Assembly: GCA_021292165.1 (NCBI GenBank)
Contig: CM037878.1
Location: 237,365,546-237,429,545, forward strand
From: Shinisaurus crocodilurus
Taxonomy: Eukaryota > Chordata > Lepidosauria > Squamata > Shinisauridae
Direction: 5' to 3'
DNA length: 64,000 bases
Each line of letters begins with the position of its first letter. The stretch's first letter is position 1. This document shows, in pieces, positions 32,130 through 42,734 of the stretch. The notes under the pieces are model-generated. The model saw only the letters and a list, made by a program, of their open reading frames with translations. It was not told where the DNA came from and did not search any database. The translations under genes and the position numbers were made by a program.

Positions 32130-32456
32130 AACAGTTTTATTAAAAAATGCGTAAAACAGTGATACAGATTTGTATTTCTTTCTGTTACCTTACTTATAAG
32201 TAAGCAATTGCTTATAACTAATTGCTTGCTGCTATTTAGTGTTAAATGTAATTTAAAAAACAGTTTATATTTAATATAGTTCTGTGTTCTGGCATGGAAG
32301 ATAACCCTGAAGAAAACTGAGCTTTTAATGTCTTATTTCACCTTCAGCACTTATTGAGTCTTAATGTCTTGCCAGCTAAGCAATGGAAGGGCCGAGGGGG
32401 CACTGTTATTGGGCTGTGCTTAGGGCATCCGCTAGCCTTAATCTGGCCCTGTCCAC

Positions 32457-33544
32457 ATCTATATGCACATCAGAGTTTTTCCTGTTATTTCTCTTTTAAC
32501 AGATTGCTCTGCTCTCATACTCCAGACTTTAAAAACTAAACAAAAAACAGTTGAGTGGTTTTGCACAAAAGTGGAAAGGCGATTATTATACGAAAAATGT
32601 GAGTTCTTGAGGACTATCACTAGCCGCGTGTGCACACACCTCCTCTAGGGAGCATAGCTGTAGTCGTTTAAAAATTCTGTAAGACATCCTTCTAGGTAGG
32701 AATAGGGAATGCATTTAAATAAAACAGTAAGCAGTTTAACAGAGAAATATCAAAATCTTGTTTATATGTTCGCAGGTGTCTGCTAATGATTATTAAAATG
32801 CAGAACAAATTGTAAAAAAATATATTAAAAAATCAGCAGATCCATGTTGTAGAAGCTGAGCTCTGGGGACTCTTTTACAAGCTCTCTGTGAGGCTACAGT
32901 GGGTCTTTAAGGTTATGTGGTGTTCTGGTCCTGCTGTTTTAGAGGATAATAGGACAAGCAGCTTTCAGTTACAGATAAGAATTCTGTATTTTAGAATAGC
33001 TCTAGGGAAATTCACCAGCTGGCCAATTACTGGTTTGCAAAGATTTCCCAAAGAAAATGCAATTTCACTCAGGTCAGCTTAGGTGTGAAATGTATTTTTT
33101 TTTTCCCCTAAAGAAAGCAAAGTGTATAATTATTGAGAAGGACTTTTGAACCTTGCTTGTTGTTCTTGTGCTTAGGATAGACATATGTGGCTGCATCTAA
33201 ACACAAACAGATGGGCTGATTCCCAAGATCTAATTGTCAGAAGTGGCTCCAGTACTTGCTATCTGCACATTTGACACAAATATAAGCCAATGTGTATTTA
33301 TAGCTGTCTAACATCCCTAAGCGCTATGAAGGTGTGTGTGTGTAACCCAGAAGGACTTGCAGAAATACTGTCTTGTTTTTCTCATTCCCTCCTCCTTCTA
33401 GCACTTAGTCATCATACCTATAATTATTTTTTATCCCATAGCTTCTTCCACTAGTCCCTAATACATAGGTGATTCACTGTCTGCATCTGTGAATCTAGCC
33501 TGCTAATTTAGGATCTTCCAGTTTAGGATCTTCCTTCATTAGTC
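32457..33544. other. No gene recognised
   Basis: AT-rich sequence with no assignable domain, RNA or repeat. Confidence 0.45.
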
Positions 33545-33956
33545 CAGGTGGGCAACTTGTGGCCATCCAGAGGTTTTGGTCTACAATTCCCATCATCCCT
33601 CACCATTGGCTATGCTAGATAGGTAAGGTGACCATTTTTTTTCAAATTTAAAACCAGGACATTTATGGATGTATGTATGTATGTATTTATTTATGTATTT
33701 ATTTTCTATACTGCCCCACAGCCGAAGCTCTCTGGGCGGTTCACAACAGTTTGTACATAAAAACAACAATAAAAACATACCAAAAAAAGATTAAAAAGCA
33801 CAGTTTAATATACAATCCAAAAGTTAATAAAACTAAGTCTACAGGTGACAATCCCCCCCCCATGCTATTTTGAGCTCTTAACTATTGAATGCCTTGGCAT
33901 AGAGGGAAGTCTTAACCTGGTGCCGAAAAGATTGTAAGGGAGGCGCCAGGCGGGTC

Positions 33957-34322
33957 TCAGTGGAGAGTTTGTTCCATAATTGGGGGGCTACCACCAAGAA
34001 GGCCCTCCTCCTCGTTGCCACCAACCGAGCCTCTCTTGGAGGTAGCAGTTGGAGGAGGGCCCCAGATGTTAAGCGTAGTGTCCGGGTAGATTGCGGTTGG
34101 GAGAGACGAGATGTTCCGCGTCAGGTATTGTGGTCCTAAGCCGTGTAGGGCTTTATAGGTTAGAACCAGCACCTTGAATTCGGCTCGGAAGCATATTGGC
34201 AGCCAGTGCAAATGGGACAGAACCGGTGTAATGTGCTCGGACCTTCTGGTCCCCGCAATAAGCCTGGCTGCCGCATTTTGCACAAGCTGCAGCTTCCGAA
34301 CATTCTTCAAAGGCAGCACCAC
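33957..34322 (-). pseudogene. L2-like ORF2 C-terminal domain remnant
   Basis: The 121-aa open remnant includes the LQLVQNAAARLIAGTRRSEH block and HLHWLPICFRAEFKVLVLTY, both conserved after the reverse transcriptase in L2-type LINEs. It reaches the start of the 3' UTR after a frameshift. Only a stop separates it from the reverse transcriptase remnant upstream. Confidence 0.7.
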
Positions 34323-34334
34323 GTAGAGTGCATT

Positions 34335-35205
34335 TCAGTAGTCTAGTTTAGAGATCACCAGAGCATAGATTACTGAGACCAGGCTATTCCTGTACAGATA
34401 GGGGCGTAGCTGGGCCACCAGCCGGAGCTGGTAGAAGGTATTCCTTGCCACTGAGGCCACTTGAGCCTCAAGTGACAAAGATGGCTCCAGGAGCACCCCC
34501 AAGCTACGAACCTTCTCCTTCAAGGGGAGTGCAACCCCATCCAGAACAGGTTGAACACCCTCCATCCGGTCAAAGGAACCACCCACTAGCAGCATCTCAG
34601 TCTTGTCTGGATTAAGCCTCAGTTTTTTAGCCCTCATCCAGTCCATTGTCGCAGCCAGGCACCGGTTCAGCACAGCCTCACCTGCTAAAGATGAAAAGGA
34701 GAAATAGAGCTGTGTGTCATCAGCGTACTGATGGCAACGCACTCCAAAACTCTGGATGATCTCACTCTGTGGTTTCATGTAGATGTTAAATAGCATGGGG
34801 GATAAGACTGACCCCTGAGGAACCCCATGCTGGAGAGTCCATGGGGCCGAGCAACATTCCCCAAGCACCACCCTCTGGAGCCATCCATCCAAGTAGGAGC
34901 AGAACCACTGCAATGCAGTGCCCCCCACCCCCAACTCAGACAGCCACTCCAGAAGGATACCATGGTCGATGGTATTGAAAGCCGCCGAGAGATCTAGGAG
35001 TATCAACAGGGTCGCACTCCCCCTGACTCTCTCCCGACATAGGTCATCATACAGGGCGACCAAAGCTGTTTCTGTGCCAAAACCAGGCCTGAACCCGACT
35101 GAAATGGATCCAGATAATCAGTCTCATCCAAGAGCGCCTGGAGCTGGTTTGCCGCCACCCGCTCAAGGACATTGCCCAGGAAAGGAACATTCACCACCGG
35201 CCTAA
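34335..35205 (-). pseudogene. L2-like ORF2 reverse transcriptase remnant
   Basis: Two overlapping frames cover the reverse transcriptase. 35197-35003 gives NVLERVAANQLQALLDETD, and after a frameshift 35063-34335 gives the LDLSAAFNTIDH block, [17 protein letters not shown] and HQYADDTQLYFSF with the YADD active site. The thumb (LRLNPDKTEMLLVG) follows. The catalytic Asp residues are present but the frame is broken. Confidence 0.8.
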
Positions 35206-35387
35206 AGTTGTTAAGATCTTCCTAGTCCAGAGAGGGTTTCTTCAGGAGTGGTCTCACCACCGCCTGTTTCAGGTGGCATGGGACCACTCCCTCTCGCAAG
35301 GAGGCATTGATCACCTCTCTGGCCCAGCCGGCCGTTCCCTCCCTGCTAGTTTTCATAAGCCAAGAGGGGCAAGGATCCAGAACAGAC

Positions 35388-36048
35388 TGTTGTGATATGT
35401 ATCACTTCACCAGCTGCAGCACACTGTTTACACATGGAAGGGACAGAATGGCTGTAAACAGGTTTGTTATGTCTTTCTGGATTCCCGTGTTTTTCGCATG
35501 GGAAGCTAGACCGTGAGAGCAATATGAGCTAGTCACATGGTTTGTATGTTCTGATGACGTGCTAACTTGTTTTCTGTCTGAAGCCATCTTCGAGAGAAGC
35601 AGGACTGCTTTCTCTCTTCTCCTTTGTTCTTCTTGCTGGACTTTGTTACTGCAACAATGTAACGTCTTTGCTGAGGTGGAGTGAAGCTCAACTTACTCCA
35701 CTGGATGTAATGCTTGCTATGCATTTATACTCTGCACATGGACTGTAACTAGGAAATGTATACTCTGTAGAACTTTACTTGCTAAGTGAATAAACAGGTA
35801 GAATTAGACCTGTGGTGTTCCAGAGTGTTTCCTGACTCCATGGATTAATCTGCAATGGGGAAGCTGGAAGCAGTCTGACAACAAGGCTGACTGGGCTAGA
35901 GAAACTGGCACAACACGCTGCACGCTGCGCGGGGGGAGGTGAGATCTGGAAGATCTGTGTGTGGAATTTCAGGCCTCTGCTAGCACACAGAGAAGAGGAT
36001 TATAAATCTCCCAACTCGCACACACTCTGCTCAAAGATAACACCAACA
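35388..36048 (+). mobile_element. Solo LTR, 661 bp, with 5-bp target duplication
   Basis: The insertion begins TGTTG and ends CAACA. CAGAC occurs immediately before it (35383-35387) and immediately after (36049-36053). Removing the insert and one CAGAC restores the L2-like protein reading, with TTSVL running on into DPCPSWLM. An AATAAA signal at 35789-35794 on the plus strand and a weak TATA-like ATTTATAC near 35723 suggest plus orientation. No internal retroviral or gypsy sequence is present, so the element has been reduced to a single LTR by recombination. ERV versus gypsy origin cannot be decided from the LTR alone. Confidence 0.7.
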
Positions 36049-36655
36049 CAGACGTGGTTGCACGAACCCGTCCAAGCACCTTGTCAACATGCTCGAGCTG
36101 TACCAGCTGAAACTCATCCAAAATAACTAGACCAGACTGTGCTCTGGGTACCTCTCCTGATTCTACTGCTATAACATTGGAGTCTAAGTCCCTGCGGATG
36201 CAAGAGATTTTTTCCTGGAAGTGCCTAGCGAATATATTGCAGTGGGCATCAGGTGGGCCGATGATGTCCCTGGGGCCAGTGTATAACAGGCCCCGGACGA
36301 CCCTAAAGAGCTCCGCTGGGCGGCAAAGAGATGATTGGATAGAGGCAGTGATATGTTGTCTCTTTGCCACCCTCACAGCCTCTAAGTATACCTGGCTATA
36401 GGCACGTACCAGGGCTCGATTGCATCCACTAGGAGTTTTCTTCCACCTGCACTCAAGCCGTCTCCTGTTTTGCTTCATCACTCTCAGCTCTGGGGTATAC
36501 CATGGAGCCGTACGAGCTCTACTACAGAGAGGGAGCTCAGGAGCTATCGTGTCAACCGCCCGGGTCATCTCTCTATTCCAGAGATCAACCAGGGATTCGA
36601 CAGGACCGCCAGCCATATCAGCCGGAAACCCCCGCAAGGGCCCACTGGAAACCAT
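36049..36655 (-). pseudogene. L2-like ORF2 linker remnant
   Basis: An open remnant covers the segment between endonuclease and reverse transcriptase. It includes ELPLCSRARTAPWYTPELR and FRVVRGLLYTGPRD, a Trp/Tyr-rich pattern conserved in L2-type LINEs. Its last residues in the open frame (36048-35969) are read-through into the LTR and not part of the LINE. Confidence 0.6.
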
Positions 36656-37585
36656 CCAGATCCATCAGCCTCCAGGGGCAGACCATCTTAATTTGTCCCC
36701 CACCCTTGCAGAGGGGGAAAGCTGCTGTTAGCCTAAATCTCAGCAGGTAGTGATCTGACCATGACAAGGTGACCGATTCAAAGTTACCCACCTTCAGATC
36801 ACCATCTCCATGCTCGGCTGAAAAAAACAGGTCTAGAGTGTGCCCTGCTACATGTGTTGGGCCGATGACATGTTGGGACAGTCCCATGGTTGTCATGGAG
36901 TCCATGAATTCCTGAGTCACACCAGACAAGGTGCTCTCAGCATGGATGTAACATCCCCCAGGACCAACAGCCTGGGGGACCTCAGCATCGCCAGCAAGAC
37001 CACCTCCATCAGCTCAGCCAGGGAGTCTGTTGAGCGGTGGGGTGGGCGGTACACCAACAGAATCCCTAATCTGTCCCGCTGGCCCAACAAAAGGTGCAAA
37101 CACTCCAGACCAGTAGTCAGACGGACAGGGAGCCTGGAGAGAGAGATAGAATTCCTATAGACCATGGCAACCCCCCCTCCCCCTCCCCAGCTCTCAGGTC
37201 TACCCTGATGCTGCACCAAGTACCCCAGTGGGCAAAGCTGGGAGAGACTAACTCCTCTCTGTTCTCCCACCCAGGTCTCGGTAATGCATGCCAGATCAGC
37301 TGCCTCATCCACTATTAAATCGTGAATGAGGGAGGTTTTATTTTGCACCAATCTGGCATTTAGAAGCAGTATCCGGAGACCCGAGGGCAGGCTGATAGGG
37401 CAACCATCAAACCTGCGGGTGCGAGGGGGAACGGAACAAGGCACAGCCATTAAGTGTCTGGGCTGTGTTCCCCTTACCTGGCTAGTCCTCCTCCCAATGC
37501 CATATATCCCTCTACCCATCACTACACTAATTGGGGCCCCCACAGAACCCCCCACTTGGCCCCATGACTCCCCTCCAAGGCACAT
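36618..37585 (-). pseudogene. L2-like ORF2 endonuclease remnant
   Basis: 37585-36917 gives LNARLVQNK, ACITETWV, LLVYRPP and a LVLGDV remnant. After a frameshift, 36929-36618 gives GPTHVAGHTLDLFF and the terminal WSDHYLL. These are the expected motifs of an apurinic-type endonuclease in order. The frame is broken at about 36920. Confidence 0.7.
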
Positions 37586-37816
37586 GTTCAGGCCCTAGAC
37601 AGGGAAAAACAATCCCCCCCACCAAGGGCACCGAGCAACAAATAGCAGTGTTAGGGGGGTGGCCCTTGCCCAAGTGGCACCCTCGAAGTCACAAATGCCC
37701 CCTCCCATCAGGAGATATTTAGGCATTCAGGCTTCAACCTAACTCAAGCCTGGGTAGGCCTCAATCCTTCACAGTAGTCCAACAAGATCTGGAGGGTCAT
37801 AGGTTCCCCACGCTTG

Positions 37817-37957
37817 TTGCCTACACACTGACTGGCAGTGGCTCTCCAGGGGTTTACACAGGAGTCTTTCCCAGTCTCACCTGGAGATACCAGGGATGAA
37901 ACCCAGGACCTTTTGCACTCAAGATGGGTGCTCTGCCATTGAGCAATGGCCCCCTCC
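37817..37957 (-). mobile_element. tRNA-derived SINE
   Basis: On the minus strand the element starts near 37957 with an A-box-like TGCTCAATGGCAGAGCAC (37947-37930) and a B-box-like GGTTTCATCC (37905-37896). The body reads GAGACTGGGAAAGACTCCTG and ends with CTGCCAGTCAGTGTGTAGG near 37820. This is a widespread reptile SINE type by my recollection. It is diverged in both boxes, so probably not transcribed. Confidence 0.65.
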
Positions 37958-38129
37958 CCTCTTATAAAGAAGCCATGGTGTAGTGGAGTGGGAACACTGG
38001 GTCCCAGAGCTCTGGCACTTTTTTCAGCTGATCCTAATAAATTAGCTAGTATGCTATGGACTGATTTTCTTTGGGGGTATCTATCTATAATGGATCAACA
38101 CAGCTGCCTGCATTTTGGGTTGTCCTTGG

Positions 38130-38576
38130 GGTATGGTCATTGGGGCTGTAATGATGAGCGCCTGCACTTCAAAATTTAGTACTGAACTACCATTAAGTAG
38201 TACTGTACTAACAAGGAGGAAGTTATCACTGGCTATACACACAGCACCTTTCCCTTGCCACTCTGTAACCCCACAGGTAGGCCTGCACACAGCCAGAGTG
38301 GATCATGGGGACAATGGCCTAAAGACCATGGTGGGGACTGATGGTTATCCACAATGACTGAGTTCAGGCAACATGATAACCCACACTTGGGTTGAGCATG
38401 GGTTGAGTGTGGGTTGTTGCTGAAACGTGGGTTGTTGCTGAAACGTGGGTTATCGTGTTGTCTGAACCCACCTGCACTAACAAGCCATGGCTTCTTAACC
38501 ACAACCAACCCACGAAGAGAACCCATGGTTGTTATTGGGCTGTGAACTGTGGGTTGTTCACCATGGTTTCTTATCT
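38130..38576. repeat. AACCCA/CATGG repeat with short tandem motif
   Basis: The part from 38350 is built of AACCCACA / TGGGTTGT motifs in both orientations, including a short tandem GTGGGTTGTTGCTGAAAC (two copies near 38410-38445). It directly abuts the 3' end of CR1 copy 2 at 38577 and shows no similarity to the left flank of copy 1. Confidence 0.5.
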
Positions 38577-38665
38577 CATAGAATCATAGAATCATAGAAA
38601 AGTAGAGTTGGAAGGGGCCTACAAGGCCATCGAGTCCAACCCCCTGCTCAATGCAGGAATCCAGG

Positions 38666-41536
38666 TCAAAGCATCTCTGACAGATGTCTGTCCAGCCGCA
38701 CCTTGAATGCCTCCAGACTGGGAGAGCCCACCACCTCCCTAGGTAGTTGATTCCACTGTCTTATTGCTCTGACAGTCAGGAAATTTTTCCTGATGTTTAG
38801 GTGGAATCTAGGTTCCTGTAACTTGAGCCCATTATTCCGTGTCCTGCAAACTGGGATGAACGAGAAGAGATCTTTGCCCTCCTCTGTGTGACATCCCTTC
38901 AAATACTGGAAGAGTGCGATCATATCTCCCCTCAGTCTCCTCTTCTGAAGGCTAAACATGCCCAGTTCTTTCAGTCTCTCCTCATAGGGCCTTGTTTCCA
39001 GTCCCTTTATCATCCTTGTTGCCCTCCTCTGAACCCTCTCCAGTTTGTCTATGTCCTTGTTAAAATGAGGTGCCCAGAACTGGACACAGTACTCAAGATG
39101 AGGCCTAACCAGTGCCGAGTAAAGGGGAATTATCACTTCCCGCGATTTGGAAGCTATACTTCTATTAATACAGCCCAAAATTGCATTTGCCTTCTTTGCA
39201 GCCACGTCGCATTGCTGGCTCATATTCAGTTTGTGATCTACCACAATTCCAAGATCCTTCTCACTTGTAGTATTGTTGAGCCAAGTGTCCCCCATTCTGT
39301 AACTCTGCATTTGGTTTCCTCTCCCTAGGTGCAGCACTTGGCATTTATCCCTGTTAAATTTCATTCTGTTGTTTTCGGCCCAGCGCTCCAGCCTATCGAG
39401 GTCACTTTGAATTTTGTTTCTGTCTTCCAGAGTATTAGCTGTTCCACCCAACTTTGTGTCATCTGCAAATTTGATAAGCATTCCCTGTACCTCCTCATCC
39501 AAGTCATTAATAAAAATGTTGAAGAGCACCGGGCCCAGGACCGAGCCCTGTGGTACCCCGCTCGTTACCTCTCCCCAGTTTGAGAAGGAACCATTGATAA
39601 GCACTCTTTGAGTCCGATTCTGTAGCCAATTGTGGATCCACCTGATAGTTGATCCATCTAGCCCACTCTTAGCTAGCTTACTAATCAGGATATCATGAGG
39701 CACTTTGTCGAAAGCTTTGCTGAAGTCCAGGTATATAATGTCCACAGCATTCCCACAGTCCACAAGGGAGGTTACCCGATCAAAAAATGAGATCAGATTA
39801 GTCTGACAGGATTTGTTCTTGACAAATCCATGCTGGCTTCTAGTAATCACTGCATTGTTTTCAAGGTGCTTGCAGACTGACTTCTTTATAATCTGCTCAA
39901 AAATCTTCCCGGGGATTGATGTCAGACTGACTGGCCTATAGTTCCCAGGTTCCTCCTTCTTGCCCTTTTTGAAGATGGGAACAACATTTGCCCTCCTCCA
40001 GTCGTCTGGCACTTCACCTGTCCTCCATGATTTCTCAAAGATAATAGACAGTGGTTCTGAGAGTTCTTCTGCCAGTTCCTTTATTACTCTAGGATGCAGC
40101 TCATCAGGCCCTGGAGATTTAAACTCGTTCAGAGTAATCAGGTGCTCCTTGACCATTTGCCTATCAATCTCAAGCTGCAATTCTGCCCCTTCAGTCTGCA
40201 TTTCAGGTTTGCCAGGGGGGTCATAGACCCTCTTTTGGGAGAAGACCGAGCCAAAGTAGGAATTGAACACTTCTGCCTTTTCTTTGTCTTCTGTTATCAA
40301 TTTGCCATCCTCATTGCGTAGTTGAACCACCAGTTCTTTCTTCTGTCTTTTACTGTGCATGTATCTGAAGAAAGCTTTTTTGTTGCTTTTAGCATTCCTC
40401 GCTAACCTTAGCTCATTCTCAGCTTTAGCCTTCCTGACACTATTCCTGCAGTTCTGTGCTACCTGCCTGTACTCTTCCCCTGTAGCCTGTCCTTCCTTCC
40501 ACTTCCTATACGTGTCCTTTTTTGTTTTCAGGTCATCTTTGAGTTTATTGTGAAGCCACATTGGCTTCTTCTGTTGCCCTCTGCCTTTTTTCCTTGTGGG
40601 AATTGTTTGCAATTGTGCCTTTAAAATTTCCTTTTTTAAAAACTCCCACCCCTCCTGGGCTCCCTTTCTCGTGAGAGTCATTTGCCATGGGATCTTACTA
40701 ATCATTGTTCTGAGTTTGTTAAAATTGGCTTTCCTAAAATCCAGGGTACGTGTTTGGCTACACTCAGCTTTTGCTTCTGTTAGAATCAAGAACTCAAGTA
40801 TAACATGGTCACTTTCCCCCAGAGTTCCCGAAACTGCCACTTTATCCACTAACTCGTCTCTGTTGGTTAGAATCAGGTCAAGGATAGCCGATCCTCTAGT
40901 TCCTTCCTCCACTTTCTGTAGGAGGAAGTTATCAGCAGCACAGCTCAGGAATTTCTTGGAGGGGCCATGTTTGGCTGAATAAGTCTCCCAACAGATATCA
41001 GGGAAATTGAAGTCTCCCATTACTACCACATCGTGCCTCCTTGAAACACTGGCAATTTGTTTTTCAAAAGTTCCATCCTCGTCTTCTCCTTGATTGGGTG
41101 GTCGGTAGTAGACTCCAACCGCCATGTTCGCTTTATTCTTTGCCCCCTTTATTTTAACCCAGATGCTCTCAATGGGGCTGCCAAGCTCCTCTTCCTGTAT
41201 CTCTGTGCAGAGATACGTATTTTTAACATACAGTGCAACTCCACCTCCCTTTCTGTTGCTTCTGTTCCTTTTGAACAAGTTATACCCTTCAATTGCTGTA
41301 TTCCAGTCATGGGAGTCATCCCACCAGGTTTCAGTTATCCCTATCAAGTCGTACTTGCCCTCATGTATCAAGAGTTCAAGTTCGTCTTGTTTGTTGCCCA
41401 TACTCTGGGCATTAGTATAGAGACATTGAAGACTATGTGCTTTACAGTCCGACTTTCCCCCTACATTTTGTGGTAGACTATCAATGGGCACCGCTGGAGC
41501 TGTTCTCTCCATTGTGGCAAAGAGGCCTTCTTCCAT
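38666..41536 (-). CDS. CR1 ORF2: endonuclease / reverse transcriptase (copy 2)
   Basis: The 956-aa protein is identical to that of copy 1. It holds the endonuclease (Glu69, Asp175, SDH 242-244) and the reverse transcriptase (Asp604 and FADD 690-693). Two synonymous base differences from copy 1 were noticed (38747 and 39182). The frame starts 38 bp after the ORF1 stop. With all catalytic residues present and a proper 3' tail, this copy looks retrotransposition-competent by sequence; expression is unknown. Confidence 0.93.
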   Translation of the reverse strand: MEEGLFATMERTAPAVPIDSLPQNVGGKSDCKAHSLQCLYTNAQSMGNKQDELELLIHEGKYDLIGITETWWDDSHDWNTAIEGYNLFKRNRSNRKGGGVALYVKNTYLCTEIQEEELGSPIESIWVKIKGAKNKANMAVGVYYRPPNQGEDEDGTFEKQIASVSRRHDVVVMGDFNFPDICWETYSAKHGPSKKFLSCAADNFLLQKVEEGTRGSAILDLILTNRDELVDKVAVSGTLGESDHVILEFLILTEAKAECSQTRTLDFRKANFNKLRTMISKIPWQMTLTRKGAQEGWEFLKKEILKAQLQTIPTRKKGRGQQKKPMWLHNKLKDDLKTKKDTYRKWKEGQATGEEYRQVAQNCRNSVRKAKAENELRLARNAKSNKKAFFRYMHSKRQKKELVVQLRNEDGKLITEDKEKAEVFNSYFGSVFSQKRVYDPPGKPEMQTEGAELQLEIDRQMVKEHLITLNEFKSPGPDELHPRVIKELAEELSEPLSIIFEKSWRTGEVPDDWRRANVVPIFKKGKKEEPGNYRPVSLTSIPGKIFEQIIKKSVCKHLENNAVITRSQHGFVKNKSCQTNLISFFDRVTSLVDCGNAVDIIYLDFSKAFDKVPHDILISKLAKSGLDGSTIRWIHNWLQNRTQRVLINGSFSNWGEVTSGVPQGSVLGPVLFNIFINDLDEEVQGMLIKFADDTKLGGTANTLEDRNKIQSDLDRLERWAENNRMKFNRDKCQVLHLGRGNQMQSYRMGDTWLNNTTSEKDLGIVVDHKLNMSQQCDVAAKKANAILGCINRSIASKSREVIIPLYSALVRPHLEYCVQFWAPHFNKDIDKLERVQRRATRMIKGLETRPYEERLKELGMFSLQKRRLRGDMIALFQYLKGCHTEEGKDLFSFIPVCRTRNNGLKLQEPRFHLNIRKNFLTVRAIRQWNQLPREVVGSPSLEAFKVRLDRHLSEML

Positions 41537-41574
41537 TGGTACCCCCGAGTTTATGTCTCCCTCCCCTGTTGGAT

Positions 41575-42603
41575 TCAGTTTAAAGCCCTCCTGATTAAGT
41601 TCCTCATGCTGTGTCCAAACACATTCTTCCCAGTCCTTGTGAGGTGCAACCCATCCTTTGCCAGCAGTCCATCTTCCAGGAAGTGTAGCCCGTGGTCCCA
41701 GAATCCAAATCCCTCACGTCGGCTCCACCTTCGTAGCCAGTCATTCACTCGGAGTATTTTTCTTTCCCTTTCTATGCCTCTTCCAAGTACTGGAAGGATG
41801 GATGAGAAAACTATCTGGGCCCCGAAGTTCTTGAGTTCCCTTCCCAGCTCTTCAAAGTCTGCCGTGATTTCTTTGTAACTCCGCTTGGCAGTATCATTTG
41901 TACCCACGTGGAAGAGAAGAAAGGGGTATGTGTCGGTGGGCTGCATGAGCCTCGGCAGCTGCTCTGTCACATCCTTAATCCGTGCCCCAGGGAGACAGCA
42001 CACCTGGCGAGTCCATGGGTCTTCGCGACATACTTTGGCTTCGATCCCCCGCAGGAGGGAGTCTCCCACTACGAGTACTCTTCTCTTCCTCTTGCTGTAG
42101 GCCTTGGTTTGATTGCCTCCACTTGACTGACCCTCAGCCTCTTGCTCGCTGTCACGTTGGGTGCCCGGTAATCCGTCCTCTGCAGGCTGTCCTCTGCTCT
42201 CGTCCTCAAGTACATGGAAGCGGTTCCATAGCTCCACTGCTTCCACAGGCGCAGAGTGTCTTGTAGTATTTCTGCTCCTAACAGTCACCCTTTTCCAGGG
42301 AGTTCCCCCTGGGTTATTTTCCCTTGCCTCTGCAGTCTCCGACTCCGCCTCATCCTGCCGTTGCCCTTCTGGCTCTTGTACTGTGCTTTGGTGCTGTAGA
42401 TCCACCGTTCTGTCTAAGAACTCCTCGCTTTCTCTTATGCTCCTGAGGGTTGACACTTGCTGCTCCAGTCCTCTGACCTTTTCTTCCAACAGCGTGACCA
42501 GCTTGCACTTGTTGCACGTGTAGGCCATGTTGATCTCCGGCAGGAAAACAAACATTGCACACCCCTTGCAGGTCACCACCACTGCTGAGTCCTTTCCTTC
42601 CAT
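41575..42603 (-). CDS. CR1 ORF1: zinc-ribbon / coiled-coil / SGNH esterase protein (copy 2)
   Basis: The 342-aa protein is identical to copy 1. Cys12/15/30/33 form the presumed zinc site, residues 36-60 a likely coiled coil, and the C-terminal half an SGNH esterase with Ser182, Asp317 and His320. No disruption is seen. It probably assembles on the CR1 RNA together with the ORF2 product. Confidence 0.9.
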   Translation of the reverse strand: MEGKDSAVVVTCKGCAMFVFLPEINMAYTCNKCKLVTLLEEKVRGLEQQVSTLRSIRESEEFLDRTVDLQHQSTVQEPEGQRQDEAESETAEARENNPGGTPWKRVTVRSRNTTRHSAPVEAVELWNRFHVLEDESRGQPAEDGLPGTQRDSEQEAEGQSSGGNQTKAYSKRKRRVLVVGDSLLRGIEAKVCREDPWTRQVCCLPGARIKDVTEQLPRLMQPTDTYPFLLFHVGTNDTAKRSYKEITADFEELGRELKNFGAQIVFSSILPVLGRGIERERKILRVNDWLRRWSRREGFGFWDHGLHFLEDGLLAKDGLHLTRTGKNVFGHSMRNLIRRALN

Positions 42604-42734
42604 AGTGCTCTGTTTCTGTCTTCCTAGAATATATATATATATATATATATATATGGTTTTTTTTGTTGTTTTTTTTTGTTTTTTTTTTATTTTTTATTTT
42701 TTTAGGGACCTCCCCCTTGACCTCCCCCCGCCGA
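42604..42734 (-). promoter_or_regulatory. CR1 5' leader, copy 2
   Basis: The 131-bp leader matches copy 1 in order: G-rich block, interrupted A-rich tract and (TA)n before the ORF1 ATG. The A/T homopolymer segment differs in length and in a few bases, which shows that the two leaders are distinct sequences and not one locus printed twice. Confidence 0.6.

Larger units (their letters stand above)
33668..37740 (-). mobile_element. Degenerate L2-like LINE, nearly full length
   Basis: A minus-strand non-LTR element. Its 3' end lies at a TATG/TTTA-rich simple repeat (33668-33705) and its 5' end is near 37740. The order of coding remnants is endonuclease (37585-36618), linker (36655-36049), reverse transcriptase (35205-34335) and C-terminal domain (34322-33957). 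The reverse transcriptase signature ([27 protein letters not shown]) differs from the CR1 type here ([17 protein letters not shown]) and resembles the L2 clade. Multiple frameshifts and a 661-bp LTR insertion (35388-36048) make it non-functional. Confidence 0.75.

Noticed and set aside
37894..37957. tRNA gene
   Set aside because: A- and B-box-like sequences are present but no cloverleaf acceptor or anticodon arms; the continuing body matches a SINE layout.
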